This document shows positions 1 through 7,878 of a stretch of DNA of 22,226 bases, piece by piece. Each line of letters opens with the position of its first letter. The first letter of the stretch is position 1. Source of the stretch: an uncultured Actinomyces sp. (GTDB lineage: Bacteria > Actinomycetota > Actinomycetes > Actinomycetales > Actinomycetaceae); NCBI GenBank assembly GCA_902773415.1, contig CACYEE010000002.1:1-22226 (forward strand), read 5' to 3'. The notes under the pieces were generated by a model that was not told the origin of the DNA, did no database searches, and saw nothing but the letters and a program-made list of their open reading frames with translations. The position numbers were made by a program, and so were the translations under genes.

Positions 1-425
1 CCGAGGCGGCGCGCCAGATCCTTGAGGTACACGGCGATGCGGGCGTAGCGGCCGGCGCGGCCGATGTGGCCCCCGCCGTCGCGCTTCATGGCGCCGATGC
101 GGCGCTGGTACTCGGCCTTCACTCCGAACTCGCGAGCCTTGCGGGCCGCGAACAGGCCAAGCCCCTCGACCATGGAGCGGCACACGCTGCCGTAGCCGGC
201 CTTCCAGATGAAGAGCGAAGCCGCCAGAACGGTGGCGCCGGCGATCAGGGCCCACCAGGGGAAGCCGAGGTCGACGGCAGGGGAGTCGGAGTTGCCGACA
301 AGGTCCTTGAGCGTGAACCAGCGGACTGCCGAGCGGTAGCACGCAGCCAAGATCAGTGCGGAAACTGCCCCGGCAACGGCAGTTGCCGGAACGTTCATTC
401 GCCACGCATTCCTACGAGTAGCCAT
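1..425 (-). CDS. Unrecognised two-TM membrane protein, 5' part only
   Basis: An open frame runs from an ATG at 423-425 off the left edge of the window, so only the first 141 residues are seen. The start is supported by an AAGGAAG ribosome-binding sequence about 10 nt upstream. Residues about 12-29 and 55-74 are hydrophobic and look like two membrane segments, the second starting with FPWWALIAG. They are joined by a short loop with several acidic residues. The part after the second segment is basic (AARKAREFGVKAEYQRR, MKRDGGG) and is probably cytoplasmic. I do not recognise the family. It lies downstream of nrdG on the same strand but 346 bases away, so it probably has its own promoter. The frame has normal high-GC codon use, which supports it being real. 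Confidence 0.6.
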   Translation of the reverse strand, partial: MATRRNAWRMNVPATAVAGAVSALILAACYRSAVRWFTLKDLVGNSDSPAVDLGFPWWALIAGATVLAASLFIWKAGYGSVCRSMVEGLGLFAARKAREFGVKAEYQRRIGAMKRDGGGHIGRAGRYARIAVYLKDLARRL

Positions 426-771
426 TTCAATGACACTTCCTTCGCGAGACGCCTCCAAGTCCCAACCCTGTGCGCCTCGCTTCCAATTATCTCCCGGGCC
501 CGCTGGGGTTTTCGGACAATCGGGAGCGTTTCCCCTAAATTACTTAACTTTGCACATCGACATGCACACTCAGAACCAGCACAAATGGGACTTAAGCCCA
601 AGTTCCGCACCTTCGCGGCACCCGGCCAGCCACAGCCGGTTCCCGTGCGCATCGACAACGATGGTCACAGCGCCCTAGCATACGCATCCGCAAGGGCCGA
701 AACTGGGAACAACGGCCCTTCCCGGCGCTCCGAGCCGCAGGAATCTCACCACAGCCCGACCATCCAGTTGC
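426..771. other. Intergenic region between membrane gene and nrdG
   Basis: This 346-base stretch carries no convincing gene. It is noticeably less GC-rich around 520-600 than its surroundings, which fits a promoter region for the leftward membrane gene, but I could not settle on a -35/-10 pair. An 8-bp hairpin, AAGGGCCG/CGGCCCTT at 692-699 and 713-720, lies about 50 bases past the nrdG stop. It could end nrdDG transcription, although no T-run follows on the minus strand. Confidence 0.5.
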
Positions 772-1530
772 TCAGGTCGCAGATTGCGCTTCCCGTATTT
801 CGACGCGGTCGAAGCCCGCCGAACGCGCCGCGCTCGCCAGCTCCCTGAAGCGCTCCCGCCAGGCCCGGGCATCCCAGCGCTCGGCCATCGCCTGGAAGAC
901 CTCGTCCGTGCCGGTCACCCGCGCCTCCTGCAAGGCGAAGCTCCGGACCCCTCGCGAGCGCAGGGCCGCCAGAAGATCCTCGAAACGCTCGGCCGCAGGC
1001 GAGTGCGGGTAAACCGTCGTCCTCACCTCGTAGTCCAGGGCTCGCCCGGCGGCCTCGGCAAGCAGAAGGTCCAGGCTTTCGTAGGCCTTCGCTCCGGCGT
1101 CGTGCCCGGCAGCAGCACGGTAGTCCTCGGGCAGGGCCTTGATGTCCAGGCCGACCCAATCCAGCAGGGGCAGGACCTCGGCGAAGCGACGCGGATAGGC
1201 GCCACCCGTGTGCAGGCCGAGCTCGAACCCCAGCGCCCGCGCCTGGCCCATCGCCGCCGCGAGCGCCTCCTGGCGCAGCGCCTCCCCTCCCGAGAAGACG
1301 ACGCCGTCGAGCAGCCCCACGCGGCGCTCAAGGAGAGCCGTCACATGGCCCCACGGCACCCGCCCGGGTGCGCGCGGATCGAGAATCTCGTGGTTCTGGC
1401 AGTACGGGCAGCGCCACGGGCAGCCCTGAAGAAAAACCGTGGCCACGAGCTTGTCCGGCCAGTCGACCGTGGACAGCGGCACGAAGCCGGCGACGGCCAG
1501 GGCGTCGGCCCCGGACGCGGTGCGTTCCAT
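772..1530 (-). CDS. nrdG: Anaerobic ribonucleotide reductase activating protein (radical SAM)
   Basis: This 252-residue protein is the activase that installs the glycyl radical on NrdD using S-adenosylmethionine and a [4Fe-4S] cluster. The cluster motif CPWRCPYC gives C37, C41 and C44 in CX3CX2C spacing, followed by the SAM-binding GGE motif at residues 81-83 (FSGGEA). It is longer than the E. coli-type enzyme (about 150 residues) and resembles the larger NrdG subfamily, with extra C-terminal sequence completing more of the radical SAM barrel. The ATG at 1528-1530 lies 6 bases after the nrdD stop codon. No strong ribosome-binding site is visible there, so translation is probably coupled to nrdD. 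The pairing with a glycyl-radical reductase makes NrdG much likelier than another radical SAM activase such as PflA. Confidence 0.93.
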   Translation of the reverse strand: MERTASGADALAVAGFVPLSTVDWPDKLVATVFLQGCPWRCPYCQNHEILDPRAPGRVPWGHVTALLERRVGLLDGVVFSGGEALRQEALAAAMGQARALGFELGLHTGGAYPRRFAEVLPLLDWVGLDIKALPEDYRAAAGHDAGAKAYESLDLLLAEAAGRALDYEVRTTVYPHSPAAERFEDLLAALRSRGVRSFALQEARVTGTDEVFQAMAERWDARAWRERFRELASAARSAGFDRVEIREAQSAT

Positions 1531-1536
1531 CGCAGG

Positions 1537-3444
1537 TCAGGACAGGACGACGGCGTCGAGCTTCTCGGCCTCCGCGTTCTCTGCGCTCGCCGTGCCGAAG
1601 CCGGCCTTCACGGAACCGGCCCTCACGGAACCGGAGCCGAGGGCGCCCTCGGTGAACATGACACGCTCGGCGTACTCGCCCTTCTTGCCGATGTTGAAGG
1701 ACTGGACGGGGCGGAAGTAGCCCATCACGCGCGTCCACACCTCGCAGGCCTGCGGCTCGGCCTCCGGATGCTCCTCGGCGCAATGCGGGCAGGTGAAGTG
1801 CTCGCCGGCGAGGTAGCCGTGGGTCGGGCAGATCGAGAAGGTGGGCGTGATCGTGATGTAGGGCAGGTGGAAGTTCGTCAGGGCGCGGCGCACGAGCTTC
1901 GCGCAGGCCTCGCCCGAGCTCATCCGCTCGTTCATGTACAGATGGAGCACGGTGCCGCCGGTGTACTTGGACTGCAGGTCCCACTGCTTCTCGAGCGCCT
2001 CGAAGGCGTCGTCGGTGTAGCCGACGGGCAGCTGCGAGGAGTTCGTGTAGTAGGGCTGGTCCGGGGTGCCGGCCTGGAGGATGCCCTCGAAGCGCTTGGC
2101 GTCCTCCTTGGCGAAACGGTACGTGGTGCCCTCGGCCGGGGTGGCCTCGAGGTTGTAGAGGTTGCCGGTCTCCTCCTGGTAGGCGACGAGGCGCTCGCGC
2201 ACGTGGTCGAGAACCTCGGCGGCGAAGGCGTGGCCCTCGGGCGAGACGATGTCGTGGGCGTCGCGGGTAAAGTTGCGGATCATTTCGTTGATGCCGTTGA
2301 CGCCGATCGTGGAGAAGTGGTTGTTCAGGTGGCCGAGATAGCGCTTGGTGTACGGGTACAGGCCGCAGTCCATGAAGCGCTGGACGGCCACGCGCTTCTT
2401 CTCGAGCGTCGACTTGGCGAGGTCCATGAGGCGGTCGAGCGCGGCGTACAGGCCGCCACGGTCGCCGGCGTGCACATAGCCCAGGCGTGCCATGTTGATG
2501 GTGACGACGCCGAGCGAGCCGGTCAGCTCGGCCGAGCCGAACAGGCCGTTGCCGCGGGCGAGCAGCTCGCGCAGGTCGAGCTGGAGGCGGCAGCACATGG
2601 AGCGGATCATGCCCGGGTCGAGTTCGGAGTTGATGAAGTTCTGGAAGTAGGGCAGGCCGTACTTGGCGGTCATCTCGAACAGGAGCTTCGCGTTGGGGCT
2701 CTCCCAGTCGAAGTCCCTGGTCATGTTGTATGTCGGGATCGGGAAGGTGAAGACGCGGCCGTCGGCGTCGCCCTCCATCATGACCTCGATGTAGGCGCGG
2801 TTGATCATGTCCATCTCGGCCTGAAGCTCGCCGTAGGTGAAGTCCGGGACCTCCTCGCCGATGTAGGGGTACTGGTCGGCGATGTCGGCCGGGCAGGTCC
2901 AGTCGAAGGTGAGGTTGGTGAAGGGGCACTGGCTGCCCCAGCGGCTGGGCACGTTGAGGTTGTAGATGAGTTCCTGCATGTGCTGCTTGACCTCGTCGTA
3001 GGAGAGGCTGTCCAGGCGCACGAAGGGGGCCATGTAGGTGTCGAAGGACGAGAAGGCCTGGGCGCCGGCCCATTCGTTCTGGAGGGTGCCGAGGAAGTTG
3101 ACGATCTGGCCGCAGGCGGAGGAGAAGTGCCTGGGCGGGGCGGAGGCGATGGCGCCCGGGACGCCGTTGAAGCCCTCTTCGAGGAGGCGACGCAGGGACC
3201 AGCCGGCACAGTAGCCGGAGAGCATGTCGAGGTCGTGGATGTGGTAGTCGCCTTCGCGGTGCGCGGCGCCTTCTTCGGGAGTGTAGATTTCGTCGAGCCA
3301 GTAGTTCGCGATGGTCTTGCCGGAAGCGTTGAGGATGAGGCCGCCGAGGGAGTAGCCCTGGTTCGCGTTGGCGTTGACACGCCAGTCGGATCGGTCAAGG
3401 TATTCGGCGACGGTGGAGATCGGATCGATTGCGGCCTGGCTCAT
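1537..3444 (-). CDS. nrdD: Anaerobic (class III) ribonucleoside-triphosphate reductase
   Basis: This 635-residue enzyme reduces ribonucleotides to deoxyribonucleotides without oxygen by glycyl-radical chemistry. The radical loop is RVMGYFRPVQ with the radical glycine at G575. The metal-site cysteines lie shortly upstream (CPTH...CPHC). Active-site cysteines are visible in the SSACGQ segment and in CCRLQLDLREL. The start ATG at 3442-3444 follows a good GAGGAG ribosome-binding site. The mature sequence begins directly in the catalytic domain (WRVNANANQGYSLGGL) and lacks the roughly 90-residue ATP-cone found in E. coli NrdD (about 710 residues). Activity control by dATP is therefore probably absent or different. 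After the radical loop there is a low-complexity tail of about 40 residues containing a duplicated GSV(R/K)A unit. It forms an operon with nrdG immediately downstream. Confidence 0.96.
   Translation of the reverse strand: MSQAAIDPISTVAEYLDRSDWRVNANANQGYSLGGLILNASGKTIANYWLDEIYTPEEGAAHREGDYHIHDLDMLSGYCAGWSLRRLLEEGFNGVPGAIASAPPRHFSSACGQIVNFLGTLQNEWAGAQAFSSFDTYMAPFVRLDSLSYDEVKQHMQELIYNLNVPSRWGSQCPFTNLTFDWTCPADIADQYPYIGEEVPDFTYGELQAEMDMINRAYIEVMMEGDADGRVFTFPIPTYNMTRDFDWESPNAKLLFEMTAKYGLPYFQNFINSELDPGMIRSMCCRLQLDLRELLARGNGLFGSAELTGSLGVVTINMARLGYVHAGDRGGLYAALDRLMDLAKSTLEKKRVAVQRFMDCGLYPYTKRYLGHLNNHFSTIGVNGINEMIRNFTRDAHDIVSPEGHAFAAEVLDHVRERLVAYQEETGNLYNLEATPAEGTTYRFAKEDAKRFEGILQAGTPDQPYYTNSSQLPVGYTDDAFEALEKQWDLQSKYTGGTVLHLYMNERMSSGEACAKLVRRALTNFHLPYITITPTFSICPTHGYLAGEHFTCPHCAEEHPEAEPQACEVWTRVMGYFRPVQSFNIGKKGEYAERVMFTEGALGSGSVRAGSVKAGFGTASAENAEAEKLDAVVLS
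1607..1636 (-). repeat. 15-bp tandem duplication in the nrdD 3' end
   Basis: Two adjacent 15-base units share TCACGGAACCGG (read on the plus strand). They encode GSVRA and GSVKA in the tail of NrdD, after the glycyl-radical loop, so the duplication keeps the reading frame. Confidence 0.7.
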
Positions 3445-3731
3445 TGGGGCGCTCCTCTTTCCCTTGTGTCTTCAGTTGCTGCGTTGCGCCGCGCGTCGGG
3501 CGTCCCTGCCGTTTTCGCGCCTGCCGCTTTCTCAGGGCGACGGCGAGCTGCGCCGCGCGCGGTTCCGGCGCGCTTTCCGTACGGAGCGACGCGGACGTAT
3601 CACGCACAACTCTAGTCCCAATATCGGCATCGAGCATCGAGTATCGCCATCCGTGTACGTATCACAAGTGCCTGACCCCTTTGATACGCGACGGCAAGCG
3701 GCCTTCGCCGGCCTGTGACACACTGGTAGCC
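3445..3731. promoter_or_regulatory. Divergent promoter region between nrdD and the helicase
   Basis: These 287 bases separate two divergent genes and must hold promoters for both. I see no clear consensus hexamers and no convincing NrdR box. The interval includes short CATCGAG direct repeats near 3628-3642 and a 31-bp palindromic repeat at 3658-3688, described separately. No coding potential is evident. Confidence 0.5.
3658..3688. repeat. 31-bp palindromic repeat, type A, copy 1
   Basis: The element has arms CGTATCA and TGATACG around a core containing CTGACCCC. It is the same length as the palindrome at 13110-13140 and matches it at 26 of 31 positions. Here the left half of the inner core is degenerate, so only the outer arms pair well. 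It lies in the nrdD-helicase promoter region. Confidence 0.75.
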
Positions 3732-6353
3732 ATGAAGCCACCGCGCCCGGAACCGCCAGCAACAAAGGCCCGCCCGCTGCTCGAGACGCTTGAGGCGACA
3801 GGCCAGGTTCGCGGCGTCCTGACGATTCCGCCACGCCCGGAACAACGCGGCCAGTGGCCCGCCTGGGTACCCGAACCGCTCCTTGCGACCCTCGGCGACG
3901 CAGGCGCGGCGCAGCCCTGGACGCATCAGGCCCGCACCGCCGACACGCTCCGCTCCGGCCGCCACGCCGTTCTCGCCACAGGCACCGGGTCGGGAAAGTC
4001 CCTCGCCGTCTGGGTCCCCGCACTCGCCCGGCTCCTCGAAGCCGAAAACGCCGACGCAAGCCTCGCCACGCACACCCGCCGCCCGACCGTCCTCTACCTT
4101 TCCCCCACAAAAGCGCTCGCCGCGGACCAGCTCGCCTCCCTCCGCCCCCTCGCGCTCGCCGCAAGCGGCACGATTCGCGTCGCCCAATGCGACGGCGACA
4201 GCCAACCCGAAGAAAAAACCTGGGCACGCACCCACGCCGACATTCTCCTGTCGAACCCCGACTACGCCCATCACGCGATGCTCGCCAGGCCCGAACGCTG
4301 GCAACGGCTCTGGCGCGGCCTGTCCCTTCTCGTCATCGACGAATTCCATCATTACCGAGGCACCTTCGGAGCCCACGTCGCCCTCGTCGCACGCAGAATC
4401 CTTCGGCTCGCGCGCCGCCACGGAGCACGGCCCGCCGTCGCCTTCCTCTCCGCCACCTCGGCAGACCCGCGCGAAGCCGCCGAACGTTTCCTCGGCACCG
4501 CCTTCGGCCCCGTCGATGCCATCGAAGAGGACGGCTCGCCGCGCGGCGCCCGGTCAATCGTCCTCTGGCAGGCCCGCGAAATCGGGGAAAGCCGCACGAA
4601 ACCGCTGTTTTCCGGAGGCGACGCGGCACCAGCCCCGAAGCCCGACCCAGGCGAAACGGCCCGCATCGACCCCCTCACCGGCCTCCCGCTCCACGCAAGC
4701 CCCGAAACCGACCCGCTCCTCGCCGAACTCGGCGTCGCCCCCGGCTCCCTGCAACCTGCCAACCCCGCCAGTCCCGGCGATCCGCTCCTTGCTCTCGACT
4801 CCGCAGACGCGCGCGCCGATGCCGACGAGGCACGCGAACGGACCCTCGCCACGCTCGTCAAGGACGGCGCGGCACTGCGAAGCGCCAACACGGAAGCCGG
4901 GGAACTCACGGGAAGGCTCGTCGCAGCCGGCGCGAAGGTCCTCGCCTTCGTCCGTTCGCGGCCCGGCACCGAAACCGTCGCGGCCATCGCCCAACGCCAC
5001 CTCGAAACCCGCGCACCCGGCCTCGAAGGCTCCGTGCTCGCCTACCGCGGCGGATACCTGCCCGAGGAACGGCGAGACCTCGAAGCGCGCCTGCGCAGCG
5101 GCGAACTGCGCGCACTCGCCACGACGAACGCCCTCGAACTCGGCATCGACATTTCCGGGCTCGACGCCGTCGTCCTGACGGGCTGGCCCGGCACGCACGC
5201 ATCCTTCGCCCAGCAGTCCGGGCGCGCCGGGCGCGCAGGCGGCGAGGGCCTTGCGGTGCTGCTTGCGCGCGACAATCCGCTCGACCACTACATGCTCGAC
5301 CATCCCTCGGAAATCCTCGAAGCGACCGAAGCCAGCGTCTTCGACCCCTCCAATCCCAACGTGCTCACGCCGCACCTGTGCTCGGCCGCGACCGAAGCGC
5401 CCCTGACCGCCGACGACCTCGAGGTTTTCGGACTGCCCGACGATGCGCTCCTGCGCGAACTCGAAGCCCAGGGGCTGCTCATGCGCCGCCCGCGCGGCTG
5501 GTTCTGGAACACCGGGCTCGCAGTGGGAGCGCACGGGCTCGTGAACCTGCGCGGCGAGGATGCCACGGTTCGGATCGTGCGCGCCGATACGGGGGCGCTG
5601 CTTGGCACCGTCGATTCCGCGCGCGCCGACTGGACGGTACACCCCGGGGCAATCTACCTGCATCAGGGAGCGCGTTTCGAGGTGGAGAGCTTCGACGGCG
5701 AGACGGCGCTCGTCCGACCCTGCCAAGGCGTGCCGGTCATGACTTTCGCGAACGACGAGACGAACATCGAGGTGCGCGAGATTCTCGACTATCGCGAGCA
5801 TGGCGAGGCGACGTGGTGCTTCGGGGAGGTGACGGCGTGGTCGCGCGTGGTCAGCTACGACGTTCGCCGCGAGGGCGACGGCATGCATCTCGGCACGGTC
5901 GGCCTCGACATGCCCCTGCACGAGCTTCACACGCAGGCGACGTGGTGGACCCTGTCGGAGCGGGCCTGCCGCGCGGCCGGCCTGGGTTTCGAGGACCTTC
6001 CCGGCGCGCTGCACGCCGCCGAGCACACGTCGATCGGGATGCTGCCGCTGCTTGCCACCTGCGACCGGTGGGACCTCGGCGGCCTGTCGACGCCGCTTCA
6101 TGCGGGCACCGGCGAGCCGACGGTTTTCGTTCACGACGCCATTGCGGGAGGCTCGGGGTGCGCGCGACGGGGCTTCGAGCATGGGCGACTATGGATGGAG
6201 GCGACGCTCGAACGGATCGAGGCCTGTTCCTGCGAGGCGGGCTGTCCGCGCTGCATACAGAGCCCGAAATGCGGAAACGGCAACTCGCCTTTGGACAAGC
6301 CGGGTGCGGTCCTCCTGCTCAGGGCGCTGCTTGCGGAGCTTGCGCGGGAGTAG
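3732..6353 (+). CDS. SftH/MrfA-type DEAD/DEAH-box DNA helicase with C-terminal Cys cluster
   Basis: This 873-residue superfamily 2 helicase resembles mycobacterial SftH (Rv3649 type) and the yeast Hrq1/B. subtilis MrfA repair helicases, which translocate 3' to 5' on DNA. Motifs in order are Walker A ATGTGSGKS at 82-90, DEFH box at 203-206, SAT at 240-242, and motif VI QSGRAGR at 495-501. The C-terminal DUF1998-like region ends in a cysteine cluster with C832, C834, C838, C841 and C847, probably a metal site. Between the two RecA domains, residues about 285-385 form a Pro/Ala/Asp-rich stretch that looks like a disordered insert. The ATG at 3732 is the first one that fits the family N-terminus; no strong ribosome-binding site precedes it. 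The gene is convergent with the Tad operon, matching the actinobacterial 'helicase/secretion neighborhood'. Glutamate codon choice switches from GAA to GAG partway through. Confidence 0.93.
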   Translation: MKPPRPEPPATKARPLLETLEATGQVRGVLTIPPRPEQRGQWPAWVPEPLLATLGDAGAAQPWTHQARTADTLRSGRHAVLATGTGSGKSLAVWVPALARLLEAENADASLATHTRRPTVLYLSPTKALAADQLASLRPLALAASGTIRVAQCDGDSQPEEKTWARTHADILLSNPDYAHHAMLARPERWQRLWRGLSLLVIDEFHHYRGTFGAHVALVARRILRLARRHGARPAVAFLSATSADPREAAERFLGTAFGPVDAIEEDGSPRGARSIVLWQAREIGESRTKPLFSGGDAAPAPKPDPGETARIDPLTGLPLHASPETDPLLAELGVAPGSLQPANPASPGDPLLALDSADARADADEARERTLATLVKDGAALRSANTEAGELTGRLVAAGAKVLAFVRSRPGTETVAAIAQRHLETRAPGLEGSVLAYRGGYLPEERRDLEARLRSGELRALATTNALELGIDISGLDAVVLTGWPGTHASFAQQSGRAGRAGGEGLAVLLARDNPLDHYMLDHPSEILEATEASVFDPSNPNVLTPHLCSAATEAPLTADDLEVFGLPDDALLRELEAQGLLMRRPRGWFWNTGLAVGAHGLVNLRGEDATVRIVRADTGALLGTVDSARADWTVHPGAIYLHQGARFEVESFDGETALVRPCQGVPVMTFANDETNIEVREILDYREHGEATWCFGEVTAWSRVVSYDVRREGDGMHLGTVGLDMPLHELHTQATWWTLSERACRAAGLGFEDLPGALHAAEHTSIGMLPLLATCDRWDLGGLSTPLHAGTGEPTVFVHDAIAGGSGCARRGFEHGRLWMEATLERIEACSCEAGCPRCIQSPKCGNGNSPLDKPGAVLLLRALLAELARE

Positions 6354-6562
6354 CCCGCCGCCCTGTCTCGTGCGGGAACGCCGGGCGGGCGCCTGGCCGG
6401 ACGGGCACCGCGTCGCATTCCGAAACCCCGCAACCCCGAAGAGCCGCAGGCCGGGAATCGAAGCGGCACCCTGGCCCCGGAACAGCGTCGAAAGGAACTC
6501 GGCCAGCCGACACGGCCAGTGGAGATTCCATGCGACGCCATGCTGGGCCTTGGAAACGAAAG

Positions 6563-6581
6563 TCGCGAACATCGTTCGCGA
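6563..6581. repeat. Perfect 8-bp-arm palindrome
   Basis: Arms TCGCGAAC and GTTCGCGA flank a 3-base centre (ATC). The 3-base spacing does not fit the CGAAC-N4-GTTCG SOS box, so I do not call it a LexA site. Its position between two gene ends makes an operator unlikely. Confidence 0.5.
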
Positions 6582-6603
6582 TACCCTCTCCCTTGTTGGA
6601 GGG

Positions 6604-6631
6604 GCCGGCCTCTGAATGCCCGGGGGCCGGC
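6604..6631 (+). terminator. Possible terminator between convergent genes
   Basis: A 7-bp stem GCCGGCC/GGCCGGC with a 14-base loop is followed on the plus strand by CTTTCCTG-like sequence. It lies about 250 bases after the helicase stop and about 110 bases past the tadG-like stop on the other strand, so it could serve either. The T-run is short, hence the low confidence. Confidence 0.35.
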
Positions 6632-6738
6632 TTTCCTGTCCGTTCTCGCTGGACAGGAAACCAACGCGACGGCCTTCGCCCGAATCGTCCACCGCCCGGA
6701 ACCGGATGCGGGCGTGGGCCCGCCCGCCCCCGAAGCCC

Positions 6739-7200
6739 CTATCGTCGTTCCGGCCCGGCCACCCCCTTTGCCCGAACCGAAGGAAGCCCGTAGCGCCCTC
6801 CGGCCTCGACACGGACTTCCACATCCTCGCCGCGGCGCATGCACGAGACGAGAACGGCCCGATTCGCCTCCGTCACCGACCGGGCACGCATGCAGGCATC
6901 CGCCTGCGTCCCTCCTTCCGCAACCGTCTGCGCTGCGGCAATCGCCCCGAGGTCGGCACCCGCATGCGCCCAATGCCGGGCCTGCACAACGCTGGCCGCC
7001 TCCAGGACGACAGCAAGCAGCACGGCCAGCGCAAGCATCTGGGCCGCTGCATGAACGGTGGCCGATCCGCGCTCCGCAGCCCCCTGCCTGCGGCGCAGGG
7101 TCCGCGCCGAATGCCTCAACGAACGGATGATGGCCCCTTGAAGTTCGCAACCGGCCGCCTTCGCCCGCAGATGGCACACGGCCCGCATGCGGCGGCTCAT
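6739..7200 (-). CDS. TadG-like/TadE-like pilus-assembly protein (helicase/secretion neighborhood type)
   Basis: This 153-residue protein is the last gene of the Tad cluster. A basic N-terminal leader of about 45 residues ends in RG, followed by SATVHAAAQ and a hydrophobic segment (LALAVLLAVVLEAASVV), then ARHWAHAGADLGAIAAA. This arrangement matches the actinobacterial Rv3654c-like family found beside the helicase. The likely processing point is after G45. Two cysteines (in ADACM and LVSCM) are spaced as in that family and could form a disulfide outside the membrane. The ATG at 7198-7200 overlaps the upstream tadE stop in an ATGA, so translation is coupled. M5 is an alternative start. It is probably a minor pseudopilin or pilus-associated membrane protein. 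Confidence 0.8.
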   Translation of the reverse strand: MSRRMRAVCHLRAKAAGCELQGAIIRSLRHSARTLRRRQGAAERGSATVHAAAQMLALAVLLAVVLEAASVVQARHWAHAGADLGAIAAAQTVAEGGTQADACMRARSVTEANRAVLVSCMRRGEDVEVRVEAGGRYGLPSVRAKGVAGPERR

Positions 7201-7586
7201 TTTCCCGCCCCCGGCTCTCGCGCCGCGACGCTCGTCGCACGGACCGTCGCCCCGGCCCTGCCGAGCAGGCCAGGTGGCGGAACGCTCACCGTCACGCCAA
7301 CCATGTCGCCGTCCTCTCCAAAACGGACCGTCGCCTTCGGTTCGGCCGCCCGGACCTGCGCGGCGACGCCCGCAGCGTCCGTCCCGAGCGACAGGGAACG
7401 TGCCGCAGCGCGCGAAAGGTCCTGCGCATGGAAGTATCCGACCGCTGCGGACAGGATTGCGACGAGCAGGACGAAGACCGTTGCAAGAGCGGTGAGGGAC
7501 AGCGCGCTTTCGGCCGTGACCATTCCCGCTTCGCTTCCGGCGGCGCGAGCCGAACGCGCCGTGGCAGCATTGGGATTTGTCGTCAT
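7197..7586 (-). CDS. tadE: TadE-like pseudopilin
   Basis: This 129-residue protein has a class III (prepilin-type) leader of 21 residues ending in SEAG, followed by MVTAESALSLTALATVFVLLVAILSAAVG. Glutamate sits at position +5 after the predicted cleavage and is followed by a single hydrophobic helix, the hallmark of type IV pilins and TadE pseudopilins. The rest is a small domain with basic and alternating residues (RAAEPKATVRFGEDGD). The ATG at 7584-7586 was chosen because an AAAGGAAG ribosome-binding site lies about 8 bases upstream; longer in-frame extensions have no pilin-like sequence. It lies 100 bases downstream of flp, with a strong stem-loop in between, and overlaps the next gene by 4 bases. 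It is presumably cleaved by a prepilin peptidase encoded elsewhere. Confidence 0.85.
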   Translation of the reverse strand: MTTNPNAATARSARAAGSEAGMVTAESALSLTALATVFVLLVAILSAAVGYFHAQDLSRAAARSLSLGTDAAGVAAQVRAAEPKATVRFGEDGDMVGVTVSVPPPGLLGRAGATVRATSVAAREPGAGK

Positions 7587-7637
7587 CGTGTGCTTCCTTT
7601 CCCGAGGCCGGCGGGCTGGCCGCGCCGGCGGATATGG

Positions 7638-7676
7638 CGAGGCGGGCACGGATGGGGGTTGTCCGTGCCCGCCTCG
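7638..7676 (-). terminator. Strong stem-loop between flp and tadE (attenuator or 3'-end stabiliser)
   Basis: A perfect 15-bp stem (7638-7652 with 7662-7676, arm starting CGAGGCGGGCACGGA) closes a 9-base loop, beginning just 10 bases after the flp stop. There is no T-run on the minus strand, so it more likely slows transcription or protects the flp mRNA end than fully terminates. Such a structure would raise pilin yield relative to tadE and the tadG-like gene. Confidence 0.6.
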
Positions 7677-7686
7677 GTTGTGCGGA

Positions 7687-7878
7687 TCAGAGGTTGAAGA
7701 TGGCCCGGATGATCGCTTCGAGGCCGTCACGCACCCAGTCCTGGCGGACGAGCCAGACGAGAAGCCCGCCGAAGGATGTGGCGGCGACGGTGCCGATGGC
7801 GTACTCGGCGGTGGCCATGCCCGCCTCCTTCGCGTCGTCGAAGACCTCGAGAGCCGTTGCGTTGATGATGTCGTCCAT
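7687..7878 (-). CDS. flp: Flp-type major pilin
   Basis: This 63-residue protein is the structural subunit of the Tad (Flp) pilus. A 20-residue leader ends in KEAG, and the mature part begins MATAEYAIGTVAATSFGGLLVWLV. Glutamate at +5 and tyrosine at +6 after the glycine are the Flp signature, followed by a hydrophobic helix. The short C-terminal end (DGLEAIIRAIFNL) is also typical of the family. The ATG at 7876-7878 has an AAAGGAAAG ribosome-binding site. Unlike the compact actinobacterial arrangement, flp is separated from tadC by 1.1 kb of non-coding DNA. It therefore probably has its own promoter, though I could not place hexamers with confidence. Confidence 0.92.
   Translation of the reverse strand: MDDIINATALEVFDDAKEAGMATAEYAIGTVAATSFGGLLVWLVRQDWVRDGLEAIIRAIFNL

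Larger units (their letters stand above)
6354..6738. other. Intergenic region between convergent helicase and tadG-like genes
   Basis: This 385-base gap between converging genes holds no recognisable gene. It includes an exact palindrome at 6563-6581 and a GC-rich hairpin at 6604-6631, each listed separately. Frames through it read as arginine- and proline-rich sequence typical of non-coding high-GC DNA. Confidence 0.55.

Noticed and set aside
784..3615. A very long plus-strand open frame (over 900 codons) opposite nrdDG
   Set aside because: It is the antisense shadow of two clearly identified genes and has a low-complexity Val/Gly/Arg/Glu-rich translation. High-GC DNA commonly leaves such frames open.
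6563..6581. CGAAC...GTTCG palindrome as an SOS (LexA) box
   Set aside because: The spacer is 3 bases rather than 4, and it lies between two gene 3' ends rather than in a promoter. The GCGAAC-A-GTTCGC at about 8061-8073 also has the wrong spacing.
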